From assembly GCA_023414985.1 (NCBI GenBank), contig JAEZLY010000036.1, forward strand, positions 1 through 14,316: a stretch of DNA of 14,316 bases. Direction: 5' to 3'. Source of the stretch: Bacillota bacterium. Its GTDB lineage: Bacteria; Bacillota; Clostridia; Lachnospirales; Lachnospiraceae. The notes under the pieces were generated by a model. That model was not told where the DNA came from. It saw only the letters and a list, made by a program, of their open reading frames with translations, and did no database searches. Shown one piece after another: positions 1-6,749 of the stretch (position 1 is the first letter of the stretch; each line of letters opens with the position of its first letter). A program made the translations under genes and the position numbers.

Positions 1-153
1 TGTTTTCGTATCGCTTAACAACGTTAAGTTGACCATAGATACCTCTTAGTATATTTTACTAGACAGGCTTTTGATTTACAATAGTTTTATGTAAATATTA
101 ACAAACTTTCTTCTTTTTCACTTTAAACCGTTGCGCTTTAAAGTAATAGAGTA

Positions 154-182
154 TTGACACTGCTAAAAACATGGGGTATAAT
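154..182 (+). promoter_or_regulatory. Sigma-A promoter of the aroF-tyrA-aroA operon
   Basis: TTGACA at 154-159 and TATAAT at 177-182 are separated by exactly 17 bases, a perfect match to the vegetative promoter consensus. Transcription would start near 189, leaving an untranslated leader of about 117 bases before aroF. No T-box motif (GGTGGTACCGCG type) or trp-like leader terminator is visible in that leader, so control of initiation or of enzyme activity is more likely than attenuation. The rest of 1-306 holds no gene; 14-28 has a small CTTAAC/GTTAAG inverted repeat of unclear meaning. Confidence 0.85.
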
Positions 183-238
183 GACAAAACAATAAAGTCA
201 GAAATACATATTTCAGTTAAAGTATGGGATTGTAATAT

Positions 239-259
239 ATGTTTATACATAATAAACAT
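239..259. repeat. AT-rich inverted repeat in the aroF leader
   Basis: ATGTTTAT (239-246) and ATAAACAT (252-259) are perfect reverse complements around the 5-base loop ACATA. It lies in the transcribed leader about 50 bases after the predicted start site and has no T-tract after it, so it is not an intrinsic terminator. It may be an operator or just AT-rich sequence; function is unknown. Confidence 0.35.
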
Positions 260-306
260 TGATTAATAAAAATATTGATAGGACACAGGAAAGGACGTAA
301 ATTATT

Positions 307-1320
307 ATGATTATCGTAATGAAGCCTAAGGCAAAGCCGGAGTCGATAGAAAGAATTAAGAATATCATTGAGTCCAAGGGGCTCGACGCACATATCTCCG
401 CAGGTAGGGAGGTCACCATCATCGGCGTGGTCGGTGACAAATCAAAGCTGCAGGATCAGAACCTGGAGATTTTTGAGGATGTGGATAAGATCGTTGCCGT
501 AACCGAAAGCTATAAGCTGGCCAACCGTAAATTTCATCCGGAGCCCTCGAAGGTTAAGGTAGGAAATGTGGTAATCGGCGGTGATACCCTTGTGATTATG
601 TCTGGTCCCTGCGCCGTAGAGAGCCAGGAACAGTTGATGGCTACTGCTCATGCGATTAAAAAAGCAGGCGCACAGATCCTTCGCGGCGGTGCTTACAAGC
701 CGAGAACCTCACCCTATGCTTTCCAGGGACTCGAGGAAGAAGGTCTTCGCTATATGAAGGAAGCCAGAGACGAGACTGGACTTCCTGTGATCTGCGAGGT
801 TACCAGCTTAAATGCGATTGAAGCCGCTGTAAAATATGTGGATATGCTGCAGATCGGTGCGAGAAATATGCAGAACTTTTACCTGCTGAAGGAAGCCGGT
901 AAGTCCGGTCTTCCGGTCCTATTAAAGCGTGGACTTTCCGCAACCATCGATGAATGGCTCAATGCTTCCGAATATATTATTGCAGAGGGTAATCCGAACG
1001 TTGTCCTTTGTGAACGCGGTATCCGTACCTTCGAGACCGCCACCCGTAATACACTGGATATCAGCGCCGTCCCTGTCATCAAGGAGAAGAGTCATCTCCC
1101 GATTATTGTTGATCCAAGCCATGCCACCGGTGTCAGAGCCTATGTGAAGCCGCTCTCCATGAGCGCAGTAGCCGTAGGTGCAGATGGTCTGATGATTGAG
1201 ACCCATCCCAATCCTTCCTGTGCTTTATCCGATGGCCCTCAGTCTCTGACCTTTGAGCAATTTGAAAGACTGACCAGTGATTTAAGACCGCTTGCAGCAT
1301 TGATGGGAAAGAAATTCTAA
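307..1320 (+). CDS. aroF: 3-deoxy-7-phosphoheptulonate (DAHP) synthase, type I-beta with N-terminal regulatory domain
   Basis: This cytosolic enzyme condenses phosphoenolpyruvate with erythrose 4-phosphate, the first step of the shikimate pathway. The 337-residue product has an N-terminal ferredoxin-like domain (about residues 1-66) and then a TIM barrel. Visible family motifs are GPCAVES at 100-106 (metal-binding Cys102), RGGAYKPRTSPYAFQG at 126-141, LLKRG at 205-209, LCERG at 234-238, DPSHATG at 269-275 (His272) and ALSDGPQ at 306-312. In characterised relatives such as the Thermotoga maritima enzyme, the N-terminal domain mediates feedback inhibition by tyrosine or phenylalanine; the same role is inferred here. 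The ATG at 307 follows AGGAAAGGA (287-295). An in-frame ATG at 319 is a less likely start because it lies farther from that site. It is first in the operon with tyrA and aroA. Confidence 0.96.
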   Translation: MIIVMKPKAKPESIERIKNIIESKGLDAHISAGREVTIIGVVGDKSKLQDQNLEIFEDVDKIVAVTESYKLANRKFHPEPSKVKVGNVVIGGDTLVIMSGPCAVESQEQLMATAHAIKKAGAQILRGGAYKPRTSPYAFQGLEEEGLRYMKEARDETGLPVICEVTSLNAIEAAVKYVDMLQIGARNMQNFYLLKEAGKSGLPVLLKRGLSATIDEWLNASEYIIAEGNPNVVLCERGIRTFETATRNTLDISAVPVIKEKSHLPIIVDPSHATGVRAYVKPLSMSAVAVGADGLMIETHPNPSCALSDGPQSLTFEQFERLTSDLRPLAALMGKKF

Positions 1321-1332
1321 CCTGGCAGTATA

Positions 1333-1388
1333 CCCTGTGACATGACGACAGGGATAATAAAAATGATTAATCATAGGTTTATTCCTAT
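1333..1388 (+). other. Inverted repeats in the aroF-tyrA gap
   Basis: The 86-base gap before tyrA holds three small symmetric elements: CCCTGT/ACAGGG (1333-1338 and 1348-1353), the perfect palindrome ATGATTAATCAT (1363-1374), and ATAGG/CCTAT (1373-1377 and 1384-1388), which overlaps a variant of the recurring TTATTC(C)TATAG motif. None is followed by a T-run, so transcription probably continues into tyrA. The elements could affect mRNA processing or stability; this is not shown by the sequence. Confidence 0.35.
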
Positions 1389-1406
1389 AGAACATTGGAG
1401 GATATC

Positions 1407-2543
1407 ATGAACGGATCGGAAAGTGATTTTGGCAACGACTTTAAGATTGGATTTATTGGATTTGGTTTAATCGGAGGTTCTATTGCAAGGGCATTGAAGA
1501 AGATTAACCCCGATTATTCCCTGATTGCTTATGATTATCATAAGGATCATCCCAGCACCGACCTACAAGCCGCACTTTCTGACCGGGTATTGAATCAGGT
1601 TACCTCTTCCTTAGAGGAAGGATTTCCTGAATGTGACCTGATCTTTCTGTGTGCACCGGTATTATCCAATATTGAATACATAAAGCAGCTGAAGCTGCTT
1701 CTCAAGCCAACCTGCATCCTGACGGATGTCGGAAGCGTTAAAGGTAATATCCATACTGCAGTCAAAGCTTTGGGGCTGGAGGCTCAATTTATCGGAGGAC
1801 ACCCGATGACAGGCTCCGAGAAGACCGGTTACCTGAATTCCTATGCCCTGCTATTGGAAAATGCCTATTACATCCTGACTCCAGCGGAGAAAACCCCGGA
1901 GTGGATGACAAAGACACTCTACAGTCTGGTAGAAAAGATGGGATCTATTCCAATCCTTCTGGAGGCGGGGGAGCATGACAGAATTACAGCTGCCATCAGC
2001 CATGTTCCTCATATCATCGCTGCACAGCTGGTCAATCTGGTCCGCACATCGGATGATGAGGCAGAGAAGATGCGTTTTCTTGCTGCCGGTGGCTTTAAGG
2101 ATATCACGAGAATTGCTTCCTCCTCACCTGTCATGTGGCAGAACATTTGCCTGACCAATGCTTCTGATATTAAAGTAATGCTGGATGAGTATATTCACTC
2201 CCTGCAGGTAGCCTCGAAAGCTTTGGTGGAAGGTAACGGAGATTTTCTATATCAGATGTTTGATACTGCCGGGGAATACCGCAGCTCCATCCCGAACAAA
2301 TCCATCGGACTGATGCGGAAGCTTTTTGAAGTTTACCTTGATATCAGAGACGAGGCCGGAGCAATCGCTACAATAGCCACGCTCCTCGCCAGCAATCAAA
2401 TCAGTATCAAAAATATCGGCATCATCCATAATCGTGAATTTGAAGAAGGCGTTCTTCGAATTGAATTCTATGAAGAAGAAGCGCAGCAGAAAGCCATCGC
2501 TCTTCTCTCAAGATATAATTATCGTATTTATGAAAGAAATTAG
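1407..2543 (+). CDS. tyrA: Prephenate dehydrogenase with C-terminal ACT domain
   Basis: It oxidatively decarboxylates prephenate to 4-hydroxyphenylpyruvate with NAD(P), the committing step to tyrosine. The 378-residue protein has a Rossmann dinucleotide motif GFGLIGGS (18-25), the active-site block GGHPMTGSEKTG (131-142, His133 region), and the ISHVPHI segment (197-203) typical of the TyrA helical dimerisation domain. From about residue 306, the pattern RDEAGAIATIATLLASNQIS marks an ACT domain, which in Gram-positive TyrA proteins binds tyrosine for feedback inhibition. A TTG at 1395 is also in frame, but its bases are part of the ribosome site TTGGAGG (1395-1401); the ATG at 1407, five bases downstream of it, is the sensible start. 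It sits between aroF and aroA, 26 bases ahead of the latter. Confidence 0.95.
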   Translation: MNGSESDFGNDFKIGFIGFGLIGGSIARALKKINPDYSLIAYDYHKDHPSTDLQAALSDRVLNQVTSSLEEGFPECDLIFLCAPVLSNIEYIKQLKLLLKPTCILTDVGSVKGNIHTAVKALGLEAQFIGGHPMTGSEKTGYLNSYALLLENAYYILTPAEKTPEWMTKTLYSLVEKMGSIPILLEAGEHDRITAAISHVPHIIAAQLVNLVRTSDDEAEKMRFLAAGGFKDITRIASSSPVMWQNICLTNASDIKVMLDEYIHSLQVASKALVEGNGDFLYQMFDTAGEYRSSIPNKSIGLMRKLFEVYLDIRDEAGAIATIATLLASNQISIKNIGIIHNREFEEGVLRIEFYEEEAQQKAIALLSRYNYRIYERN

Positions 2544-2569
2544 TTAATAAATCCAAGGAGAATTTAATC

Positions 2570-3868
2570 ATGGTTTTTCAAAAAAGCGGCCCGCTAAAAG
2601 GCAGTATTACCGTACCCGGAGATAAATCCATCTCCCACCGCTCCGTGATGTTCGGGGCTTTATCCGAAGGAACAACCGAGGTAACGAATTTTCTTCAGGG
2701 TGCCGACTGCCTGTCAACCATCCGCTGCTTTCGTCAACTGGGAATTGAGATCGACAACCCTCTCTCAGCCGATCATGTGCTGATCCGCGGTAAGGGTCTT
2801 CATGGACTTACAAGACCCGGAGATATGCTGGATGTGGGTAATAGCGGAACGACGATGCGTTTGATCTCAGGAATCCTAAGCGGACAGCCTTTTGAGACCA
2901 CATTAAACGGTGATGAGTCGATTCAGAAACGACCCATGGGAAGAATTATGGTACCCTTAAGCGCGATGGGTGCAGATATTAAGAGTATTCCGGAAAACGG
3001 TTGTGCTCCGCTTGCCATCAACAGTACACCGGACAGAACGCCTAAGCTTACAGGAATCCACTATATATCTCCGGTAGCCTCTGCACAGATCAAGTCCTGT
3101 ATCCTTCTTGCCGGACTCTATGCCGAGGGAGAGACCAGCGTGAGCGAGCCCTCCCTGTCCAGAAATCATACTGAGTTGATGCTTCGGGAATTTGGGGCCA
3201 CAGTCACCAGTACCGGCAATACTGCTTCAATTCAACCGAACCCTGTTCTCAAGGGGCAGAAAATCCACGTTCCGGGAGACATCTCTTCCGCTGCCTACTT
3301 TATCGCTGCCGGGCTTCTTGTTCCTAATTCCGAGCTGTTGATTAAAAATGTAGGGATCAATCCTACCCGGGATGGCATTCTACGCGTATGCAGGCAGATG
3401 GGTGCTGAAATCAAATTAGAAAATAGCATCGACAACGGCGGTGAACCTGTTGCAGACCTTATCGTTCGTCACAGCAACTTAACAGGAACCGAAATCGGCG
3501 GTGAGATAATCCCTACACTGATTGATGAGATTCCGATGATTGCCGTTCTTGCCTGCTTTGCAAAAGGCAAGACTGTCATCCGAGATGCAGCAGAGCTTAA
3601 AGTAAAGGAATCCAACCGTATCGATGTTATGGTAGATAATCTCTCCAGGATGGGTGCCGATATTACGGCAACTCCAGACGGTATGATCATAAACGGCGGT
3701 AAGACTCTGCATGGTGCAGTCATAGAAAGTATGTCAGACCACCGTATCGCCATGTCCTTCGCAATTGCTGGCTTAATGGCCGAAGGAGAAACCACGATTC
3801 AAAATGCTGAGTGTGTCGATATCTCCTATCCGAATTTTTACGGTGACTTAAGGAAACTTTCCTGTTAA
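2570..3868 (+). CDS. aroA: 3-phosphoshikimate 1-carboxyvinyltransferase (EPSP synthase), class II
   Basis: It transfers the enolpyruvyl group of PEP to shikimate 3-phosphate, the sixth step of the shikimate pathway. The 432-residue length is normal. Motifs include PGDKSISHR (16-24), GNSGTTMR (90-97), LKVKESNRI (343-351) and DHRIAM (390-395). All four sequence signatures used to define class II enzymes are present: GDKS (17-20), SAQIK (171-175), RNHTE (198-202) and NPTR (264-267). Unlike the Agrobacterium CP4 enzyme, the loop at 90-94 keeps glycine (Gly93) rather than alanine, so a glyphosate phenotype cannot be predicted from class alone. The ATG follows AAGGAG (2555-2560) by nine bases. No clear terminator follows, so transcription may run on into the small iron-sulfur gene. 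Confidence 0.96.
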   Translation: MVFQKSGPLKGSITVPGDKSISHRSVMFGALSEGTTEVTNFLQGADCLSTIRCFRQLGIEIDNPLSADHVLIRGKGLHGLTRPGDMLDVGNSGTTMRLISGILSGQPFETTLNGDESIQKRPMGRIMVPLSAMGADIKSIPENGCAPLAINSTPDRTPKLTGIHYISPVASAQIKSCILLAGLYAEGETSVSEPSLSRNHTELMLREFGATVTSTGNTASIQPNPVLKGQKIHVPGDISSAAYFIAAGLLVPNSELLIKNVGINPTRDGILRVCRQMGAEIKLENSIDNGGEPVADLIVRHSNLTGTEIGGEIIPTLIDEIPMIAVLACFAKGKTVIRDAAELKVKESNRIDVMVDNLSRMGADITATPDGMIINGGKTLHGAVIESMSDHRIAMSFAIAGLMAEGETTIQNAECVDISYPNFYGDLRKLSC

Positions 3869-3904
3869 GCTCAAATAATAAGTAGTCTTGCATAAAGCGG
3901 GATT

Positions 3905-3963
3905 TTGTACCTTAAAATATGTATGTAAGCTGATGATTTTTATTAGTGATACTTACGGTACAA
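3905..3963 (+). other. Structured region upstream of the BFD-type gene
   Basis: TTGTACC (3905-3911) pairs with GGTACAA (3957-3963), and inside it GTAAG (3925-3929) pairs with CTTAC (3952-3956); the two stems are continuous on the 3' side, with a 13-base bulge on the 5' side. It lies in the 133-base gap between aroA and the next gene and is not followed by T residues. It could be a leader structure or a processing site. A weak promoter-like pair (TTGCAT 3888-3893, TAAAAT 3913-3918, 19-base spacer) overlaps its left arm. I see no match to a known riboswitch. Confidence 0.35.
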
Positions 3964-4001
3964 GGAATGTAATCTCTATTATATAGATTAGGAGTAAACA
4001 C

Positions 4002-4226
4002 ATGGATCAAGAAGAATTGAATTCCGAAATCATGGATAAGCTCACCAAGGTGTGTATCTGTAAAGGGATCCCAAGATCAACCATGAAAAAAGTGATCGCA
4101 AATGGGGCAGATACCCTGCAGAAGGTGCAGCAAGCTACGGGAGCCGGTTCTGGTCCCTGCGGTGGCAGGCGCTGTACCCCAAAGATACTGGAGCTTCTCG
4201 AAAAATCCAAGACAGAGGGGCAATAA
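4002..4226 (+). CDS. BFD-like [2Fe-2S]-binding protein
   Basis: The 74-residue product is a stand-alone BFD-like domain, the fold named after bacterioferritin-associated ferredoxin and also found inside NirB, NifU and some oxidoreductases. Four cysteines are arranged as C18-x-C20 and C53-x4-C58 (VCICKGI and GSGPCGGRRC), the usual [2Fe-2S] ligand set, in a helix-rich protein of the expected length. The ATG follows TTAGGAG (3988-3994) by seven bases. It follows aroA in the same direction with no obvious terminator between them, and may be co-transcribed. A role in electron transfer or iron handling is inferred; there is no bacterioferritin or partner reductase in the window, so the substrate or partner is unknown. 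A link to aromatic amino acid synthesis is not demonstrated by adjacency. Confidence 0.85.
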   Translation: MDQEELNSEIMDKLTKVCICKGIPRSTMKKVIANGADTLQKVQQATGAGSGPCGGRRCTPKILELLEKSKTEGQ

Positions 4227-4253
4227 AAGATTAAAACATTTGTTTCTAGGAAC

Positions 4254-4306
4254 GTTGAAAGGAACGGCTAACCTAATTTTCTTTTAGATTAACCGTTCCT
4301 TTCAAC
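4254..4306. terminator. Long hairpin between convergent genes
   Basis: GTTGAAAGGAACGG (4254-4267) pairs perfectly with CCGTTCCTTTCAAC (4293-4306). The stem continues inward with two mismatches (TAA 4269-4271 with 4289-4291; CTAA 4273-4276 with 4284-4287), leaving a 7-base T-rich loop. It lies between the plus-strand BFD gene and the minus-strand orphan gene, where a shared terminator is expected. The 3' flank on the plus strand (TGTTTATGACATTTTT) is only moderately T-rich and the minus-strand flank is poor, so termination may be weak or the hairpin may act as an mRNA end protector. Confidence 0.6.
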
Positions 4307-4330
4307 TGTTTATGACATTTTTCTAGTGAC

Positions 4331-4690
4331 TTATGGTTCCATTTTCAACAGATAAGCTATAATATTATCTACATTACCATTATCAAATTCATCTAAACTC
4401 ATTTTATAATAATCAGTACATTCAATTCCGTCATAATCCTGATATTGTGAAATATAAGGGGAAATCAGCATCAACTGATAACCTTCACGTTTTAGATATT
4501 GTAAATCACCATGGTTGACATCTACGGATACCTCATAATATAAGCCATTTTCTTTCAGCTTCTTTTCTAAATTTTCTTTTAATACGTTAGAGCGGCTTTT
4601 TTTAAATGGATTAAAATAGGCATTAACATTGATCCCTGTATGCATACCGGTTCTTGCAGAAAAGACAATTACTATTTTTCTATTATTCAT
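4331..4690 (-). CDS. Hypothetical protein, 119 residues, AT-rich
   Basis: I do not recognise this family. The product is soluble, without signal peptide or membrane segment. It starts with a hydrophobic strand followed by a small loop (KIVIVFSARTGMHTG, residues 5-19), then a Lys/Glu-rich helix (about 32-48) and two more hydrophobic strands (about 51-57 and 72-77). This alpha/beta order loosely resembles PTS IIB-like proteins, but the cysteine expected after strand one is absent, so no function is assigned. The gene is convincing: ATG at 4690 with a perfect AAGGAGG site nine bases upstream. Its base composition and its upstream region are much more AT-rich than the flanking aro and tyrS genes, which suggests later acquisition. 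It is on the same strand as tyrS, 154 bases downstream of it. Confidence 0.7.
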   Translation of the reverse strand: MNNRKIVIVFSARTGMHTGINVNAYFNPFKKSRSNVLKENLEKKLKENGLYYEVSVDVNHGDLQYLKREGYQLMLISPYISQYQDYDGIECTDYYKMSLDEFDNGNVDNIIAYLLKMEP

Positions 4691-4719
4691 AACAGATTGC
4701 CTCCTTCCGAGTTAACATT

Positions 4720-4760
4720 ATTATACAACACAGCATAATTATAGTAAATATTTTTACTAT
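4720..4760 (-). promoter_or_regulatory. Putative promoter with overlapping palindromic operator
   Basis: On the minus strand, TATAAT (4725-4720) is preceded 17 bases upstream by TTTACT (4748-4743), a fair sigma-A promoter for the orphan gene. The -35 element lies inside a perfect inverted repeat, ATAGTAAA (4741-4748), TATT, TTTACTAT (4753-4760). A dimeric regulator bound there would block the promoter. The promoter call is moderate and the operator role is inferred. Confidence 0.5.
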
Positions 4761-4844
4761 TTATTAAAATTGTTGATTGAAATAATTATCATACCTTTAA
4801 TATCTTTTCAATTTCATTTTTTTTACTTCATAATTCTTAGAACT

Positions 4845-6062
4845 TTAGCGGAATAGGATTCTAACGAATTTCTTCTTTCCGATTTTTAGAATGATTTCCC
4901 GGGCGTTGAAGGGCGTCTCCAGCCGCTCTGCTTTTTCCTGATTGATCTGCACTCCTCCCTGCTGTACCAGGCGTCGGAATTCGCTGCCGGAAGGGACCAA
5001 TCCACCCTTAACGAGGTAAGGAATCAGTGCAAGCAGTGTATTATGCTCTGCCGGGACTTCGAGGACAGGCATATCCTCCGGAAGCTCTCCCTTCTGGAAT
5101 ACGGTATGGAAATACTCCTCCGCCTTTTCTGTCTCATTCGGAGTATGATATAAGCCGGTGATGACACGTGCCAGCTCCAGCTTACAATCCCTGGGGTTAC
5201 GTCCCTGTTCCATCTGTGTCTTCAGCTCCTCTATCTGATCGGGGTGAACATCCGTTACCAGTTCAAAGTAACGTAGGATCAAGGCATCCGGGATTTCCAT
5301 CACCTTCTTGAACATTACCTCTGCGGGTTCACTCACGCCGATGTAATTTCCGAGACTTTTACTCATTTTCTCAACTCCGTCCAATCCCTCAAGAATTGGC
5401 ATGAACAAAGCAATCTGCTTCTCCTTGCCCATGCTCCCCTGAAGATTCCTTCCCATCAGGATATTGAAGGTCTGATCGGTTCCGCCCAGCTCCACATCTG
5501 CATTGATCTCCACAGAATCATAAGCCTGCATGAGAGGGTAGAAGAACTCATGAAGTCCGATCGGCTCGCTGCGCTTGAATCTTCCCATAAAATCATCCCG
5601 TTCCAGGAGTCTTGCAACTGTCGTACTGGCGGCCAGCCGAAGTATTTCTTCGAATTTAAGTTTACTAAGCCACTCACTGTTATAACGGACTGTAGTCTTC
5701 TCCGGATCGAGCACCTTAAATATCTGTTCTATATAGGTATTCGCATTCCGCTTTACTTCTTCCTCCGTCAGTGCCTTACGGGTCTTGGATTTTCCGGTAG
5801 GATCACCTATCCTTCCTGTAAAATCTCCGATGATGATAACAGCATGATGCCCCATATCCTGCATCTGCCTGATCTTCCGTAGGACTACCGTATGCCCGAG
5901 ATGAATATCCGGAGCGCTCGGGTCTAATCCAAGCTTGATGATAAGTGACCGTTTTTCTCGTTCGGAGGCTTTTAGCTTCTCCCTAAGCTCCTCCTCGGAG
6001 ATCAGTTCCGAGGCCCCCTTCTTAATCATTTTAATCTGATCTTCCACTGTGCTATTATGCAT
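4845..6062 (-). CDS. tyrS: Tyrosyl-tRNA synthetase
   Basis: This class I synthetase charges tRNA-Tyr with tyrosine in the cytosol. From the chosen start it has 405 residues. It carries the ATP-binding HIGH-type motif HLGH (54-57), the KMSKS loop (232-236), ELGGTDQTFN (191-200, the tyrosine/ATP pocket region), and a C-terminal S4-like RNA-binding domain (about 341-405). Length and the N-terminal IKKGASELISEEELREKLK pattern resemble the second bacterial TyrRS form (TyrZ of Bacillus). The frame is open up to a GTG at 6116, which would add 18 residues, but the Shine-Dalgarno AAGGAG (6077-6072) lies inside that extension and is nine bases ahead of the ATG at 6062, which I take as the start. Expression is controlled by the T-box leader upstream. 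No clear terminator follows the stop codon. Confidence 0.96.
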   Translation of the reverse strand: MHNSTVEDQIKMIKKGASELISEEELREKLKASEREKRSLIIKLGLDPSAPDIHLGHTVVLRKIRQMQDMGHHAVIIIGDFTGRIGDPTGKSKTRKALTEEEVKRNANTYIEQIFKVLDPEKTTVRYNSEWLSKLKFEEILRLAASTTVARLLERDDFMGRFKRSEPIGLHEFFYPLMQAYDSVEINADVELGGTDQTFNILMGRNLQGSMGKEKQIALFMPILEGLDGVEKMSKSLGNYIGVSEPAEVMFKKVMEIPDALILRYFELVTDVHPDQIEELKTQMEQGRNPRDCKLELARVITGLYHTPNETEKAEEYFHTVFQKGELPEDMPVLEVPAEHNTLLALIPYLVKGGLVPSGSEFRRLVQQGGVQINQEKAERLETPFNAREIILKIGKKKFVRILFR

Positions 6063-6110
6063 TTTACTTATCTCCTTTTGAAAATTAATAATATTGTTTG
6101 TATCGCTGTT

Positions 6111-6169
6111 ACTCACTGTTACTTACTGTTACTTACTTTTACTCTCATTACTTACTTTTACTCACTTTT
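6111..6169. repeat. Degenerate 10-bp tandem repeat before tyrS
   Basis: Six successive units read ACTCACTGTT, ACTTACTGTT, ACTTACTTTT, ACTCTCATT (one base short), ACTTACTTTT and ACTCACTTTT on the plus strand. In the transcript these are purine-rich AGTAAGTAA-like repeats. They fill most of the leader between the T-box terminator and the tyrS ribosome site. One AGTGAG copy supplies the spurious GTG start at 6116. A role in translation or mRNA stability is possible but unproven; replication slippage would explain the origin. Confidence 0.8.
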
Positions 6170-6178
6170 TACGCAAAT

Positions 6179-6213
6179 AAAAAACCCGCACCTCTAATTG
6201 CATAGAGGGCGGG
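6179..6213 (-). terminator. T-box-controlled intrinsic terminator
   Basis: On the minus strand CCCGC (6213-6209) plus CCTCTA (6208-6203) pair with TAGAGG (6196-6191) and GCGGG (6189-6185), with one unpaired base at 6190, followed directly by TTTTTTATTT. It is the regulated stop point for the tyrS leader transcript. Confidence 0.93.
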
Positions 6214-6508
6214 ATTACTCACGCGGTACCACCTCATATTTATCAGCTGTTCACACAGCCAACCTCTTCAAGTACGCCAAGCTATTCCTTCCACTTGATT
6301 AGTAGCGAAGCTATAGTCCTGGTTATACTCCGGCACGATAACGGGTGCGAAAAGATACCGTCACAGCCTACTAAGGAACCGATCGAATCCTGTTCGGTGC
6401 GAAGCTCAAAGATGTATTCGGAATGTACTTTCCTGCCCCTCTCATCAACCGGTTGCTTTCTGTAGGTCCGACCATTCTTACTCTTTCTTATCATCGCTTT
6501 TCATTTAT
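6179..6508 (-). promoter_or_regulatory. Tyrosine T-box leader of tyrS
   Basis: The minus-strand leader holds the conserved T-box GGTGGTACCGCG (6233-6222). In stem I, GAATACATCTTTGAGC supplies a UAC tyrosine specifier codon (6416-6414) in the usual context. The UGGU of the T-box would pair with a tRNA 3' end of ACCA, so with discriminator base A, as bacterial tRNA-Tyr has. The antiterminator forms from GAGG (6235-6232) with CCTC (6208-6205) and GCG (6224-6222) with CGC (6211-6209); the same CGCCCTC bases are needed by the terminator, so the two folds exclude each other. Uncharged tRNA-Tyr is expected to favour read-through into tyrS. The exact 5' end is estimated from the promoter. Confidence 0.95.
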
Positions 6509-6516
6509 TGTACGTT

Positions 6517-6545
6517 AGTATAAACAGAATCGGTTTCATTGTCAA
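6517..6545 (-). promoter_or_regulatory. Sigma-A promoter of the T-box/tyrS transcript
   Basis: TTGACA (6545-6540) and TATACT (6522-6517) on the minus strand have a 17-base spacer. The start would fall near 6508-6510, just before stem I of the T-box. Confidence 0.85.
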
Positions 6546-6639
6546 CCTAAAAATAATCTTTCTTCCGGTCGCACCTAAAAATCCTTCTGTTTTTGGTACT
6601 AATTACGAAAGACAACCGAAACTGGTTAAAAATTTTTAC

Positions 6640-6668
6640 TTGCCGATAAAAAGGAAGCGTGTTACAAT
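6640..6668 (+). promoter_or_regulatory. Extended -10 promoter of the C_GCAxxG_C_C gene
   Basis: TACAAT (6663-6668) is preceded directly by TGT (6660-6662), an extended -10 element, and by TTGCCG (6640-6645) with a 17-base spacer. The transcript leader would be about 75 bases. Just before the ribosome site the leader has a small GCCGC/GCGGC hairpin (6721-6725 and 6730-6734). The promoter diverges from that of tyrS about 100 bases away. Confidence 0.7.
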
Positions 6669-6749
6669 CATTTTCAATATTCTTCCAGAATAGAAATGTT
6701 ATTAAGTTATCCATGACACAGCCGCTTAGGCGGCGGAACGGAGGGAAGT

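Noticed and set aside
14..28. CTTAAC/GTTAAG inverted repeat at the left edge as a terminator
   Set aside because: The loop is only three bases, the stem is six AT-rich pairs and no T-run follows; no gene is seen ending there.
1395..1406. TTG start for tyrA giving four extra residues
   Set aside because: The TTG and following bases form the Shine-Dalgarno TTGGAGG for the ATG at 1407, so they cannot sensibly serve as the start codon.
3953..3982. Promoter TTACGG-18-TATTAT directly ahead of the BFD-type gene
   Set aside because: Its start site would fall within the Shine-Dalgarno sequence at 3988-3994, leaving no usable leader.
4776..4812. ATTGAAA/TTTCAAT inverted repeat as the tyrS terminator
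   Set aside because: The stem is short and AT-only apart from one pair, has a 23-base loop and lacks a T-run on the minus strand.
6063..6116. GTG start for tyrS giving an 18-residue N-terminal extension
   Set aside because: The extension is encoded by the tail of the decamer repeat and by the ribosome site AAGGAG itself; the ATG at 6062 has ideal spacing and family-like N-terminal sequence.
6111..6169. CRISPR-like repeat array
   Set aside because: Units are 10 bases, directly adjacent with no spacers; this is a simple tandem repeat.
6282..6494. Minus-strand open frame of 70 codons upstream of tyrS
   Set aside because: It lies wholly within the T-box RNA; its sequence is explained by stem I and the following stems.
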